This document shows, one piece after another, positions 1-7,843 of a stretch of 14,497 bases of DNA; position 1 is the first letter of the stretch; every line of letters starts with the position of its first letter. The notes beneath the pieces were generated by a model. That model saw nothing but the letters and a program-made list of their open reading frames with translations, made no database searches and had not been told where the DNA came from. The translations under genes were made by a program, and so were the position numbers. This DNA comes from Physcocola sp002396385 (GTDB lineage Bacteria; Bacteroidota; Bacteroidia; Bacteroidales; Paludibacteraceae): positions 1 through 14,497 of the forward strand of contig CAMNDM010000067.1 of assembly GCA_946535435.1 (NCBI GenBank), given 5' to 3'.

Positions 1-78
1 CTCGAATTCAGCCTAAATTTTTCTATCAAAAAAAACTTTTACCGGACAGCAATAAATCTAAATGTTGACATCAAGTAA
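1..78 (+). CDS. C-terminal end of an unidentified protein (partial, 25 residues)
   Basis: The first 26 codons are open in frame 1 and end in TAA at 76-78. The visible residues include NFSIKKNFYRTAINLNVDIK, which alternate polar and hydrophobic residues like beta-strands, so this could be the end of an outer-membrane or exported beta protein; that is inference from composition only. Its position fits a real gene end: it converges on the minus-strand DUF4831 gene, and a strong hairpin at 106-142 lies between the two stops and would serve both. The 5' part is outside the window, so neither family nor length can be judged. A chance open stretch of this length is possible. Confidence 0.4.
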   Translation, partial: LEFSLNFSIKKNFYRTAINLNVDIK

Positions 79-105
79 CTGAGCCGAATGTTGGCAAACA
101 AATAA

Positions 106-142
106 AAAACTCCACAAATCAAAAAAAGATATGTGGAGTTTT
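106..142. terminator. Bidirectional intrinsic terminator between convergent genes
   Basis: An 11-bp perfect inverted repeat (106-116 with 132-142, core ACTCCACA / TGTGGAGT) has A-tracts on its left arm and T-tracts on its right arm. Read on the minus strand the stem is followed by TTTTTTATT, a good T-tail for the DUF4831 gene ending at 182. Read on + the stem ends in TTTT and could stop the gene ending at 78. Confidence 0.8.
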
Positions 143-181
143 ACAGTTTCTAACTTTTGGCAGTTAGAACAATTAAACTTT

Positions 182-1234
182 TTATTTCGATATCTGGAGC
201 AGGGCTCCTGTCTCTTTGTCAAACAGGGCTTTCAAGTCATTCTTGTCAAAGAAACCGGCAGGCAGACTCTCTGTTGTGCCTAACTGCGGAATGGCAAAAG
301 TACCTTTCCAGAGTGTATTTTTCCCTTGTCTTACCTCTACGTCTGCCATTGCCGGAATACGGTATACATAGCCGGTTTTTCCCGATGCGTTGCTTACACG
401 GTTGGTGTTACCCTTCTTCTTGATAGAGATGGTTAATGCATCACCCGATTCGGCAAAACCGTTACGGCTCGAGAATTTGCAGACCTCTTGGTTGTTGCCC
501 TCTTTATCTGGCGAGAACATAAACGTCATTTGGGTTTCTTCTACACATGTTTTGCCGTAGAAAAGTTCGTACAGACTGTTCTCTTCCTTGTCAATATTCC
601 TGACCGAAGCATCAATGTCTTTCACCTCGTCGTTTTGTTGTAAAAGATCGGCCTTGGCCATCCTCAGACTATTGATCAGGTCGTAAGCGAATTTTGCGTT
701 GCCTACATCGGGGGTGGAATCGTTTTCTTTATATTTGAAGTTAGTTTTAAACTGACATGCACAATCGGCTGGTTCATATTTTTTCTGGCAGCTTTGCGCA
801 CATTGTGGCTTCACATTCTGGCTAAGCACTGTGTTGTCGAAACCAACGGGTATGTTGACACCGCGTAATATATTATTGTTGGTGAGTGACACAAGTGAAC
901 CTGCGGAGCCATACGACGCATACACTTTGTAATGCTGCGACGGGTCTGGCTCGGTCTTCTTCTTTATAGTTACATTTTTAATTTCCCATGCGTCTTTGTC
1001 TTGTGATTCGGCATTTGTGCCAAAGTAACGTTTTGCATCGTTGGCAAACGGCCCCGCTTTAAATTTTTTATTAACTGCCTCTATTTCAATTTCAAAAACA
1101 GTTTTAGGAAGGTAGTACGATGCCACTACCTCATCTTTTGAATTGGTTTCTCTGTCTTTTACCGAAACAACGGCATTTTGCGAATATGCACTTGCCGCAC
1201 AAATAACCAATGTAGATATCAGAAATTTCTTCAT
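182..1234 (-). CDS. DUF4831-family exported protein
   Basis: This 350-residue protein starts with a signal peptide (KKFLISTLVICAASAYSQ, likely cleavage near residue 19), so it is exported to the periplasm or beyond. Features I associate with the Bacteroidota family DUF4831 are the early YYLPKT motif (residues 40-45), a central LYELFYG (221-227) and a C-terminal region with YRIPA-ADVEV, a Q-LGT-ESLPAGFF stretch and a final TGALLQI. No biochemical function is established for the family and I infer none. Unusual here is a cysteine cluster at residues 145, 149, 158 and 160 (CX3CX8CXC), plus Cys230 and Cys252. The gene stands alone: GH3 lies 156 bp upstream and a strong terminator follows. Family assignment is from recalled motif pattern. 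Confidence 0.8.
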   Translation of the reverse strand: MKKFLISTLVICAASAYSQNAVVSVKDRETNSKDEVVASYYLPKTVFEIEIEAVNKKFKAGPFANDAKRYFGTNAESQDKDAWEIKNVTIKKKTEPDPSQHYKVYASYGSAGSLVSLTNNNILRGVNIPVGFDNTVLSQNVKPQCAQSCQKKYEPADCACQFKTNFKYKENDSTPDVGNAKFAYDLINSLRMAKADLLQQNDEVKDIDASVRNIDKEENSLYELFYGKTCVEETQMTFMFSPDKEGNNQEVCKFSSRNGFAESGDALTISIKKKGNTNRVSNASGKTGYVYRIPAMADVEVRQGKNTLWKGTFAIPQLGTTESLPAGFFDKNDLKALFDKETGALLQISK

Positions 1235-1271
1235 ATTTGTTGTTTTGTTTGTTTTAAATTAAATATACGTA

Positions 1272-1295
1272 ATATCTGTCAATTTTATCAGATAT
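1272..1295. repeat. Short inverted repeat between the GH3 and DUF4831 genes
   Basis: ATATCTG at 1272-1278 pairs with CAGATAT at 1289-1295 across a 10-nt loop. It lies in the AT-rich 156-bp gap upstream of the DUF4831 start and downstream of the GH3 stop. No T-tract follows on either strand, so a terminator is unlikely; an operator or chance structure is possible. Confidence 0.25.
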
Positions 1296-1390
1296 ACATA
1301 ATTAAATCTGGTTGATATTTTATTTTAATTGCCTTATTATATAACGCCTTCAGGTTTTAATTATTATTTGACTGTGCATGCTACAATGCT

Positions 1391-3682
1391 TTATTCGATC
1401 CAACGTTGCGGGAAATATCCGTTTTCCGCAACATCTGCAGTTCTAAGTGCAACTTTCTTTTGTTTGCCCTGCAAGGTGAATTCTGCTGTCAACCGGATGT
1501 CAATCGCCGATGCTCCTACTAGTATTTTGTAGGTACCAGGGTCCACTTGCCACATCCCATTCTCGAAATAGCCGAGTTGTTGGGTCGAGAATCTGAAAAA
1601 CAGCCTGCGCTTTTCTCCTGGGTTTAATCTTACCCTGTTAAATCCTTGCAGTTGTATCGGCTTTAGTTTGCTGTCTGGAGTCTTAGGAGCAAAATAGACT
1701 TGTGCTATTTCTTCCGCAACAATTGTGCCTGTGTTGGTAATGCAGAATGACACTTCGAACGGACTTCCCGATATATCCGCTTCAACGTCAATAGCTAATT
1801 CATCGTAAAGAAACGTTGTGTAACTAAGTCCGTAACCGAACGGATATAATACCCGCGGATCATCTTTTTTCAAACCATAGTTGTAACATATAGCCTCGTG
1901 TAGTTCTTTCGCCGGATAGGTTACGCATAGTTTTGCCGATGGACTAACCTTTCCGAAGAGGATATCGGCAACCGCATTGCCCCCCTCTTCTCCCGGATAC
2001 CACGCCTGAATGACAGCGGCACATTGTTTGGCCACTGATGTTATTACTTGCGCACGTCCACCAAATAGCACCAGTATGACAGGCTTCCCCGTCGCAAGTA
2101 GTTCCTTAACAAAATCATCCTGCCTACCTGGCAATCGGAGCGATGTCCGGTCGCGGTTTTCACCGCAAAGAATAGCGTTCTCTCCCATAGCAGCAACAAT
2201 CACATCGCTTTCTGCAGCCATTTTCAGCGCTTCGCCTCTATTGGCAGTTTCCCCACTGTCGATAGTACGTTTTTGGATTTTTCGCATATATGAGGCACGC
2301 TCGTCTCCTGTTTCTTCTATTACTGTCTCAACCTCTTCAGTCCAGTCGCATCCCCGACTGTATTTTAAGGTAAAACGTTCTGGCAAACGGTTTTCCAATC
2401 CGTCTTTCAATCTAATAATATAAGGGTGTTGTCCGTCCTCGGTCTGAAGTTGCCAGAAAAAACGCATCGATGGATAAGTATAATCGCCTAACATAGCCCA
2501 CATACTGTTGGCGTTAGGTCCGGTAAGGAATATTTTTAATGGTTTTTTCAGAGGTAGAATTCCATTATTTTCAAGCAACACAATACTTTGTGTCGCTAGC
2601 TCATAGGCTGTTTTTCGCTTTTCAGGTGTGTCGAACACAATATTACCCTCGGCATATAGTTCTGCGTTCTCATCAAGCATGCCAAGTTCGTATTTGAGTT
2701 TTAACACTCGTTTCACCGCTTGTTCAAACTTGCTGGCTGTAGTTAGACCTAGGCGTATAGCCTCTGGAAGATGTTTGTAACTTTTTCCTTCGGGAAAATC
2801 AACATCATTCCCGGCATTTAGGGCAGAAGCTGCTTTAATTGCATCATCAGCCTCTGGCAACTGGCCTATAGATCCGTAATCACTAACGGTCAGACCATCG
2901 AAATGAAGATAATCTCTTAGTATTTCGTTTTGTAGCTGGTTGTTTGCCACGCAATTGATTCCGTTAAACTTATGGTAGCCGGTCATAACCACTCTGCTAT
3001 TGCACATACGTACGATAGCCTCATGTGGAAACAGCACATCTTCCATCAGTTCTTTTTCTGGTGCGTTGCCACCGCCCCCATAACCGAGGAAGTGTTTGGT
3101 ACATGCCGCAATATTGTGTTTCACATCATCGTTCTGCAGTCCTCTTACAAAAGCGACCCCCATAGCAGCCGATAGGAATCCGTCTTCTCCATACGACTCC
3201 TCCAAACGGTTGAACGAAGGGTTACGAACAACGTCTACCATAGGAGAAAGTGCCAGTCTTCCTCCCATTTTCCTAAAATCTTCAGCTGTCTGCTGTGTTT
3301 TCTTTTGGGCTAATTCTGTATTGAACGAACAGGCAAGTCCGATTTGTTGCGGATAGATGGTTGCTCCGTATGTGGCTATTCCACTCAAAACCTCGTCGTG
3401 AAAAAGGGCTGGAATACCATTGGGCGTATTTTTCTTCAACCAGTCTTGCAGTTGCCTGACCATGTCGCGTAACTCTGTCGGCGTATTTCGGCGTGTGACG
3501 GCAAATTGTGAGACATGACCTATTCCGTTAGGAATAAGTTTTGCACATGCTTTTTCGTCCAGACACGTTTCGTTAAATAAAGCATCTAAATAGATACCAT
3601 GCAGTTGCGACAAGCGTTCGTCGTCGTTCATGTTGGCGTAGAGGGCTTCTATCTGTTCGTAATATTGGTCCTGTTTTTCCAT
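1391..3682 (-). CDS. Glycoside hydrolase family 3 protein (beta-glucosidase/beta-xylosidase type), cytoplasmic
   Basis: GH3 enzymes remove terminal beta-linked sugars (glucose, xylose and similar) from oligosaccharides by a retaining mechanism. This 763-residue protein has the usual order: an N-terminal barrel (about 20-340) with PALFHDEVLSG (91-101), ESYGEDG (162-168), KHF (196-198) and the nucleophile motif VSDYGS with Asp268; a second alpha/beta domain (about 365-590) with GENRDR-SLRLPGRQ (507-521); PFGYGLSYTTF (614-624); and a C-terminal FnIII-like domain (about 640-735). The residue after the nucleophile is Tyr rather than the common Trp, so substrate range is uncertain. There is no signal peptide: the N-terminus is charged (MEKQDQYYEQ), so the enzyme probably works in the cytoplasm on imported oligosaccharides. 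No SusC/D or other glycosidase lies beside it. Confidence 0.95.
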   Translation of the reverse strand: MEKQDQYYEQIEALYANMNDDERLSQLHGIYLDALFNETCLDEKACAKLIPNGIGHVSQFAVTRRNTPTELRDMVRQLQDWLKKNTPNGIPALFHDEVLSGIATYGATIYPQQIGLACSFNTELAQKKTQQTAEDFRKMGGRLALSPMVDVVRNPSFNRLEESYGEDGFLSAAMGVAFVRGLQNDDVKHNIAACTKHFLGYGGGGNAPEKELMEDVLFPHEAIVRMCNSRVVMTGYHKFNGINCVANNQLQNEILRDYLHFDGLTVSDYGSIGQLPEADDAIKAASALNAGNDVDFPEGKSYKHLPEAIRLGLTTASKFEQAVKRVLKLKYELGMLDENAELYAEGNIVFDTPEKRKTAYELATQSIVLLENNGILPLKKPLKIFLTGPNANSMWAMLGDYTYPSMRFFWQLQTEDGQHPYIIRLKDGLENRLPERFTLKYSRGCDWTEEVETVIEETGDERASYMRKIQKRTIDSGETANRGEALKMAAESDVIVAAMGENAILCGENRDRTSLRLPGRQDDFVKELLATGKPVILVLFGGRAQVITSVAKQCAAVIQAWYPGEEGGNAVADILFGKVSPSAKLCVTYPAKELHEAICYNYGLKKDDPRVLYPFGYGLSYTTFLYDELAIDVEADISGSPFEVSFCITNTGTIVAEEIAQVYFAPKTPDSKLKPIQLQGFNRVRLNPGEKRRLFFRFSTQQLGYFENGMWQVDPGTYKILVGASAIDIRLTAEFTLQGKQKKVALRTADVAENGYFPQRWIE

Positions 3683-3778
3683 AATACTCTGTTTTCAGAT
3701 TGGCTATGCCATTATTTACCTCGGTAAGTACGATGTGCTTGATGATTAATTACCATGCACTTCCAATTCCCGATTTAA

Positions 3779-3786
3779 CAAAGGTA
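3779..3786 (-). promoter_or_regulatory. Candidate Bacteroidota -7 box for the GH3 gene
   Basis: The minus strand reads TACCTTTG here, an exact match to the TAnnTTTG -7 element of the Bacteroidota primary sigma factor. It would start a transcript near 3772, about 90 nt upstream of the GH3 start at 3682. I do not see a clear -33 TTTG at the usual distance, so this is a candidate only. Confidence 0.4.
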
Positions 3787-3933
3787 CAAAAAACAGCACG
3801 AAATGGAAGAGGTAAAGCGTATGGCTTGGCATGTGGTCACGATTAGATTTTAGCGATGATCACTTAATATGTATATTGTGGTATGGTTTTTGTCAGTGCT
3901 AAAACGACATAAACTTTTTAAATAATAAATCAT

Positions 3934-4521
3934 ATGAGAAAAATTCTAGGCTATTTTATTTTAACCGCCGCAGTTTCTACTTCTATCTCTCTTGCATCAT
4001 GTAGCGACGATGACGACGATGACACCGTTATTCCTGTACCCGTCGACACTACCAAAAACGTACCCGTCGATACTACAGGAAACGAACCTGTCGATACTAC
4101 AGGACATGAACAGGGTAATCCGGTATCGAACATACAGTATACACTTGACGATATTCAAGGTACTTGGCATACAAAAACCGCAAAGGGATGTGAAGAGTAT
4201 TTGGTAATTGAGGGTGAAAAAGTCCACATTATCAGGTACAATACCGAATACCCCGGTGAGGACAATTGGATATCTCTGAAATTGGGAGGCGCTTTTGTTG
4301 ACGAAAACAAAGTCGGTTTTTCTCCGTCGTATCTTTCAAACATTTACGGATTTAAATTGAAACAGGTTTCAAATTCCGAATTTGTAGCCGTTCCAAAGAA
4401 CGAGTATTTCGCTAATGACGATTATTCTTTTAGTGATATTACTTACGAGAAAGTAGATTTGCCTTCTAAATTTACCGACCCATATTATATTTTCCAATTA
4501 TCAATGAATTACGATAAATAG
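3934..4521 (+). CDS. Surface lipoprotein with PVDTTGNE repeats and a lipocalin-like C-terminal domain
   Basis: The 195-residue product has a type II signal peptide with lipobox LASC (Cys23), followed at once by S and six Asp. S plus several acidic residues after the lipidated Cys is the surface-export signal known in Bacteroidota, so the protein is probably on the outside of the outer membrane. Residues 36-59 are three octapeptide copies (PVDTTKNV, PVDTTGNE, PVDTTGHE) forming a likely flexible linker. From about residue 70 there is a beta-rich domain beginning DDIQGTWHT, with later KVHIIRYN and ITYEKVDLP. The GTW start and strand pattern suggest a lipocalin-like barrel; that is inference. No enzyme motif or specific family is recognised. 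It is monocistronic: its own terminator follows within 30 nt, and GH3 upstream is divergent. Confidence 0.85.
   Translation: MRKILGYFILTAAVSTSISLASCSDDDDDDTVIPVPVDTTKNVPVDTTGNEPVDTTGHEQGNPVSNIQYTLDDIQGTWHTKTAKGCEEYLVIEGEKVHIIRYNTEYPGEDNWISLKLGGAFVDENKVGFSPSYLSNIYGFKLKQVSNSEFVAVPKNEYFANDDYSFSDITYEKVDLPSKFTDPYYIFQLSMNYDK
4039..4110 (+). repeat. Three tandem 24-bp units encoding an octapeptide linker
   Basis: Units at 4039-4062, 4063-4086 and 4087-4110 encode PVDTTKNV, PVDTTGNE and PVDTTGHE. Units 2 and 3 share most bases; unit 1 is more diverged. The period is a multiple of three, so gain or loss of units would change linker length without a frameshift. Confidence 0.9.
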
Positions 4522-4548
4522 TCTGTTTTCAATAAATAGTATTACATC

Positions 4549-4581
4549 AAGAATCAGTCTATATGGCTGATTCTTTTGTTT
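4549..4581 (+). terminator. Intrinsic terminator of the lipoprotein gene
   Basis: AAGAATCAG (4549-4557) pairs perfectly with CTGATTCTT (4567-4575) across a 9-nt loop and is followed by TTGTTT. It starts 28 nt after the lipoprotein stop codon. Confidence 0.85.
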
Positions 4582-4619
4582 ATAACAAGAGTCTCACTTG
4601 TATTTAACTGACAATAATA

Positions 4620-4664
4620 GAGGAAAAGGGTAACAGCCGTTGATAATTAGAGGCTGTTACCCTT
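4620..4664 (-). terminator. Terminator of the CotH operon
   Basis: A perfect 13-bp inverted repeat (4626-4638 with 4652-4664, core GGGTAACAGCC / GGCTGTTACCC) with a 13-nt loop lies just downstream of the minus-strand gene ending at 4688. On the minus strand the stem runs into TTCCTCT, a weak but T-rich tail. It also insulates the operon from the convergent lipoprotein gene. Confidence 0.7.
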
Positions 4665-4687
4665 CGTTTATAATGAAAGAAATGAGG

Positions 4688-7600
4688 CTATTTTAAATCC
4701 TTCTGCATCCACAGCAGACGGTTACGTACGAAGTCTTTTATCACTTGCATCTCTTCTGCATAGGTTTTAGTCGGCCCATTGTTGGTTTGTTGTCCCCACA
4801 TGCTGAAACCTCCGCCGCCTTGCGAGAATCCAACTTTGTTTGCCGAGGCTGAGAGCGTGAGCAAGCGGGTATGGAAATCTATGTACTCGTCAATATCGTC
4901 CAAATCGGCTATCATAGCATCGACACGTTTGCGTAACAATGCTTTGAATTCAGGGTCTTTCCACATCTGCACGAACCAGTCTGCATCGGCTATGTGGTAG
5001 CCTTCTGGTTGGTTATACCAGGCGTAGTCGGTGGTGCCACCGCCACCGCCTCCCCAGCCCCAGCCCATGCCCATGCCTCCGCCGAACATTTTTTCGAATG
5101 GATTTCCACCAAAAGCCAGGTCAAAGTCCCAGATTGGTCCCATTTTAATGAGTCCGTCTTCCATAATGTGGCAGTAGCAGCTTGTGAACATGTTGCCGTC
5201 GTAGTCCTTACTAAGTTCCTTTATAAGATACCAGTCTACAAAACTTTCCAAGTCGGCGAGTTTTTTGTATCCTTTTTCTGAATCAAGGAAGTTAGGACCG
5301 TAAAGAGTGTTCTCGAAGTTGTCGAGTATTTCCTTCACATAATTCAACTCTTGGCTGTTATTGTCAACATCCGGATCTTTCACGTTGAAGTAGTTCCCCG
5401 ACTTCACTCCTCTAATCTGTCCGGAGTTTGCCTTACGGTCTGCCTCCACAAGGTATACGCCATCTTGTCTGACATCTGACATCCTGACTTGTTCGCAGAA
5501 GTAATAGTTACCTTTGTGTGAGCCATTAAGCACCAGTTCGACGTTGTAGCCGCTCGGACTCCAAGATGCGTTTGTACATTTTTTTGCCAGATAGTTGGCG
5601 AGGTCGTTTCGGAAAAACGTGGCGTCGTAGTAATTGGCCAGCAGAACCCAGCGTTTGTGCTCGAGCATGCCCAAAATCTCCGATTTCTCGTTCAGTTTCA
5701 AGGCGTATGGGCGTTTTTCTGTGGTTGCATCCCATGTAGAGTTTCCACGTCCCTTTATGTTTGCCATACCTTGCCCGGCATGATAGTTAAGACGGCCGTC
5801 CTTCAAATACACACTCACTTCCGTATTCTCAATCCAGGTATCTTTGCTGTTGATGGCCTTTCCTCCTGGCGTGTTAATGTATATGACAGGTATTCCACTA
5901 TTATACACACACACCTTGTAAGTGTGGACGTCGCCGTTCTGTGCCACCACTTTGTAATTTTGTGTCTTCAGGAAGTTGTTGGCACTCTTACCACTGGTTT
6001 GCTCTGCATTGTCGACATAGACGGTAGCTCCGTTGGCCACTTCAAAATCAGGCACCAAATCGAAATGAACCAGATAAGGTACAAACACTTTCACACTGTC
6101 GCCCTTTATGGTGGCGGTATAGTCTTGCAGCAAAGCATCGCCGTTACGCGATTTCGTCAGTTTGAACGATTTCATCTCATTCATCGATGTGTGTACATCT
6201 TCGCGTGCTGTTTTCGCCTCACTGGCGAATGCCAGGTCCAACCATTTGAAGCGTTCCTCCAACCAATTGTTCAATTCGTCAATTCCTTTTGAGTATGCAG
6301 CTTCTTTTTGGGCAGTCTGTTGTCCGCTCAGTCCGAACACGTTCCAAAGGTCTTCGTTGCTGGTTTGAGAGGTCTTCAGTACAGAACGCATGCTTTCCAG
6401 CGAACTGTAGGCGGCACTCTTCATGTCACTTTTGAAAGTCTCATAACGTTTGGCTACCAATGCGGCAAAAATCGGATCCTGCATCATACGGTCGAACCAA
6501 CCGGTGTTACGTACCGCATAACCAGTGGCAGACTGTCCGTTATTGCCGGCAAATTCGGCAGCTACGCCAATCGGACCCATAGCTACTTTACCCTCGGCGT
6601 TAATATAGAAGTAGGCTTCTTCGAATGCATCCGGATTCTTTACCACTTCGTTGGCTATCAGCCAGTCGGCAAAGCTGTTCAGGTCAATTATGTCTTTATA
6701 ATTAGTTTTGACGTTGACAAAGTCATTCTGGTATAGCCTGTTTTCGAAAGTGCGTACAATGTTGAACGCTTCTTCTGCCTGAGCTTTTGTCAAGTCGTCC
6801 GCCGCGTCTTCCAGCACACAAAACTGTTTGGTAAAGTCAGACTTGAATGCTATTTCATCTGGTTCAGCCGACGTTGCCAGTTGCCAGAGCGTGCTTGCGT
6901 TTACTTTATCTTTTTCGACACGGACTTGTTCACTTAGGAAGTAGGTTCCCATATGACGGTTACCCACAACCAGTTCTACAGGTTCTTCCGACGCGTTCCA
7001 TGCCAGTCCGTCAAGGACGGAAGCGACTGCCCTGCCTGCCTGCGTGCGAAGCATTGAAGCGTCTTGGCTGTTCGACAGCAAAACCCAGCGCTTGCTTTTG
7101 CCCATACCCAGAAAATCGGACTTGTTTTCCAACTTCAGGTTCAGCGACCTTTTCTTTTCCAACGAATAACGGCTACCCTTACCTTTTATCTGGGTGGTGA
7201 AATCTGCAACTTCTTCATTGCCGGCTGTGGCGATGGTAGCACTATAGGCGTCGCTCCAACGTTTCAGAGGCACTTCGCAAGTCGTGTTGATCTTTACCAC
7301 CGGTAACTTGCTGTTATAGACCTTCACCTGGTAAGTCTGTACATCGCCAGTTTGTGAAACCACCTTGTAGGTGACCACGTTGTTGAACGAGTTGCTTGAA
7401 ATTCCGCTCTTCTGAAGGGCGCCATTCACCCAAACATCGCCAGTAGAGACAAATGAAGCCTTCAACTGGCTGAAATCGGTAAGGTACGGAATAAACACAC
7501 TAAAGACATTGCCCTCTTTCACCCCCTCAACCGTAGCCAAAACCTTCCCGTTGTTGGCTTGTGGAGTGAAGAAGACACGCTTTAAACTGTTACCTTCTGT

Positions 7601-7825
7601 GGCATTGTCAGCCATTTCCAAATTAGGAACATTGTTTTGTGTGAAAGTTATACGTTTGACACTGCCGATAGGGAAAGCCGTCTTCAATATGTGGTTCTCT
7701 CCATCGCTGTAAGCCGTATCTATCTTGTCGAGACCGAAAGTGTCACCTTTGCCTACACCTACTGTCTGCGCGTTACCGGCAACCGACGCCAGCAACATTA
7801 TAGTAATTAATTCAGTTCTTTTCAT
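4688..7825 (-). CDS. Exported protein with two tandem CotH kinase-like domains, first degenerate, second intact
   Basis: CotH proteins are atypical secreted protein kinases, first known from Bacillus spore coats. This 1045-residue protein has a signal peptide ending near residue 20 (SVAGNAQ), a short SVKRITF segment, then two copies of one module: a beta-sandwich-like, DUF5018-like domain (about 78-172 and 548-642, each with a V-YL---F core and a YKVV--GDV-TYKV end) followed by a CotH domain (about 175-535 and 645-1040). The second copy keeps KGRGNST (691-697) and GPIWDFD (896-902). In the first copy these are KGKGS (214-218) and GPIGVAA (417-423), so both Asp of DFD are replaced by Val and Ala. 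A Gly/Met/Trp-rich insert (915-930) follows the second DFD. It is the last gene of a three-gene operon, 18 nt after the previous stop, with an A-rich start region. Kinase activity and substrate are inferred. Confidence 0.88.
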   Translation of the reverse strand: MKRTELITIMLLASVAGNAQTVGVGKGDTFGLDKIDTAYSDGENHILKTAFPIGSVKRITFTQNNVPNLEMADNATEGNSLKRVFFTPQANNGKVLATVEGVKEGNVFSVFIPYLTDFSQLKASFVSTGDVWVNGALQKSGISSNSFNNVVTYKVVSQTGDVQTYQVKVYNSKLPVVKINTTCEVPLKRWSDAYSATIATAGNEEVADFTTQIKGKGSRYSLEKKRSLNLKLENKSDFLGMGKSKRWVLLSNSQDASMLRTQAGRAVASVLDGLAWNASEEPVELVVGNRHMGTYFLSEQVRVEKDKVNASTLWQLATSAEPDEIAFKSDFTKQFCVLEDAADDLTKAQAEEAFNIVRTFENRLYQNDFVNVKTNYKDIIDLNSFADWLIANEVVKNPDAFEEAYFYINAEGKVAMGPIGVAAEFAGNNGQSATGYAVRNTGWFDRMMQDPIFAALVAKRYETFKSDMKSAAYSSLESMRSVLKTSQTSNEDLWNVFGLSGQQTAQKEAAYSKGIDELNNWLEERFKWLDLAFASEAKTAREDVHTSMNEMKSFKLTKSRNGDALLQDYTATIKGDSVKVFVPYLVHFDLVPDFEVANGATVYVDNAEQTSGKSANNFLKTQNYKVVAQNGDVHTYKVCVYNSGIPVIYINTPGGKAINSKDTWIENTEVSVYLKDGRLNYHAGQGMANIKGRGNSTWDATTEKRPYALKLNEKSEILGMLEHKRWVLLANYYDATFFRNDLANYLAKKCTNASWSPSGYNVELVLNGSHKGNYYFCEQVRMSDVRQDGVYLVEADRKANSGQIRGVKSGNYFNVKDPDVDNNSQELNYVKEILDNFENTLYGPNFLDSEKGYKKLADLESFVDWYLIKELSKDYDGNMFTSCYCHIMEDGLIKMGPIWDFDLAFGGNPFEKMFGGGMGMGWGWGGGGGGTTDYAWYNQPEGYHIADADWFVQMWKDPEFKALLRKRVDAMIADLDDIDEYIDFHTRLLTLSASANKVGFSQGGGGFSMWGQQTNNGPTKTYAEEMQVIKDFVRNRLLWMQKDLK

Positions 7826-7843
7826 ACTTCTTTTTTTGGATGT

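Noticed and set aside
3889..3917. TTTG plus TAAACTTT as a promoter for the lipoprotein gene
   Set aside because: The -7 box has two mismatches, spacing is short, and the predicted start would leave only about 10 nt before the ATG.
5657..6736. Long + strand ORFs (up to 211 codons) opposite the CotH genes
   Set aside because: They are antisense shadows of a well-supported coding frame with signal peptide and family motifs; their translations show no domain-like features.
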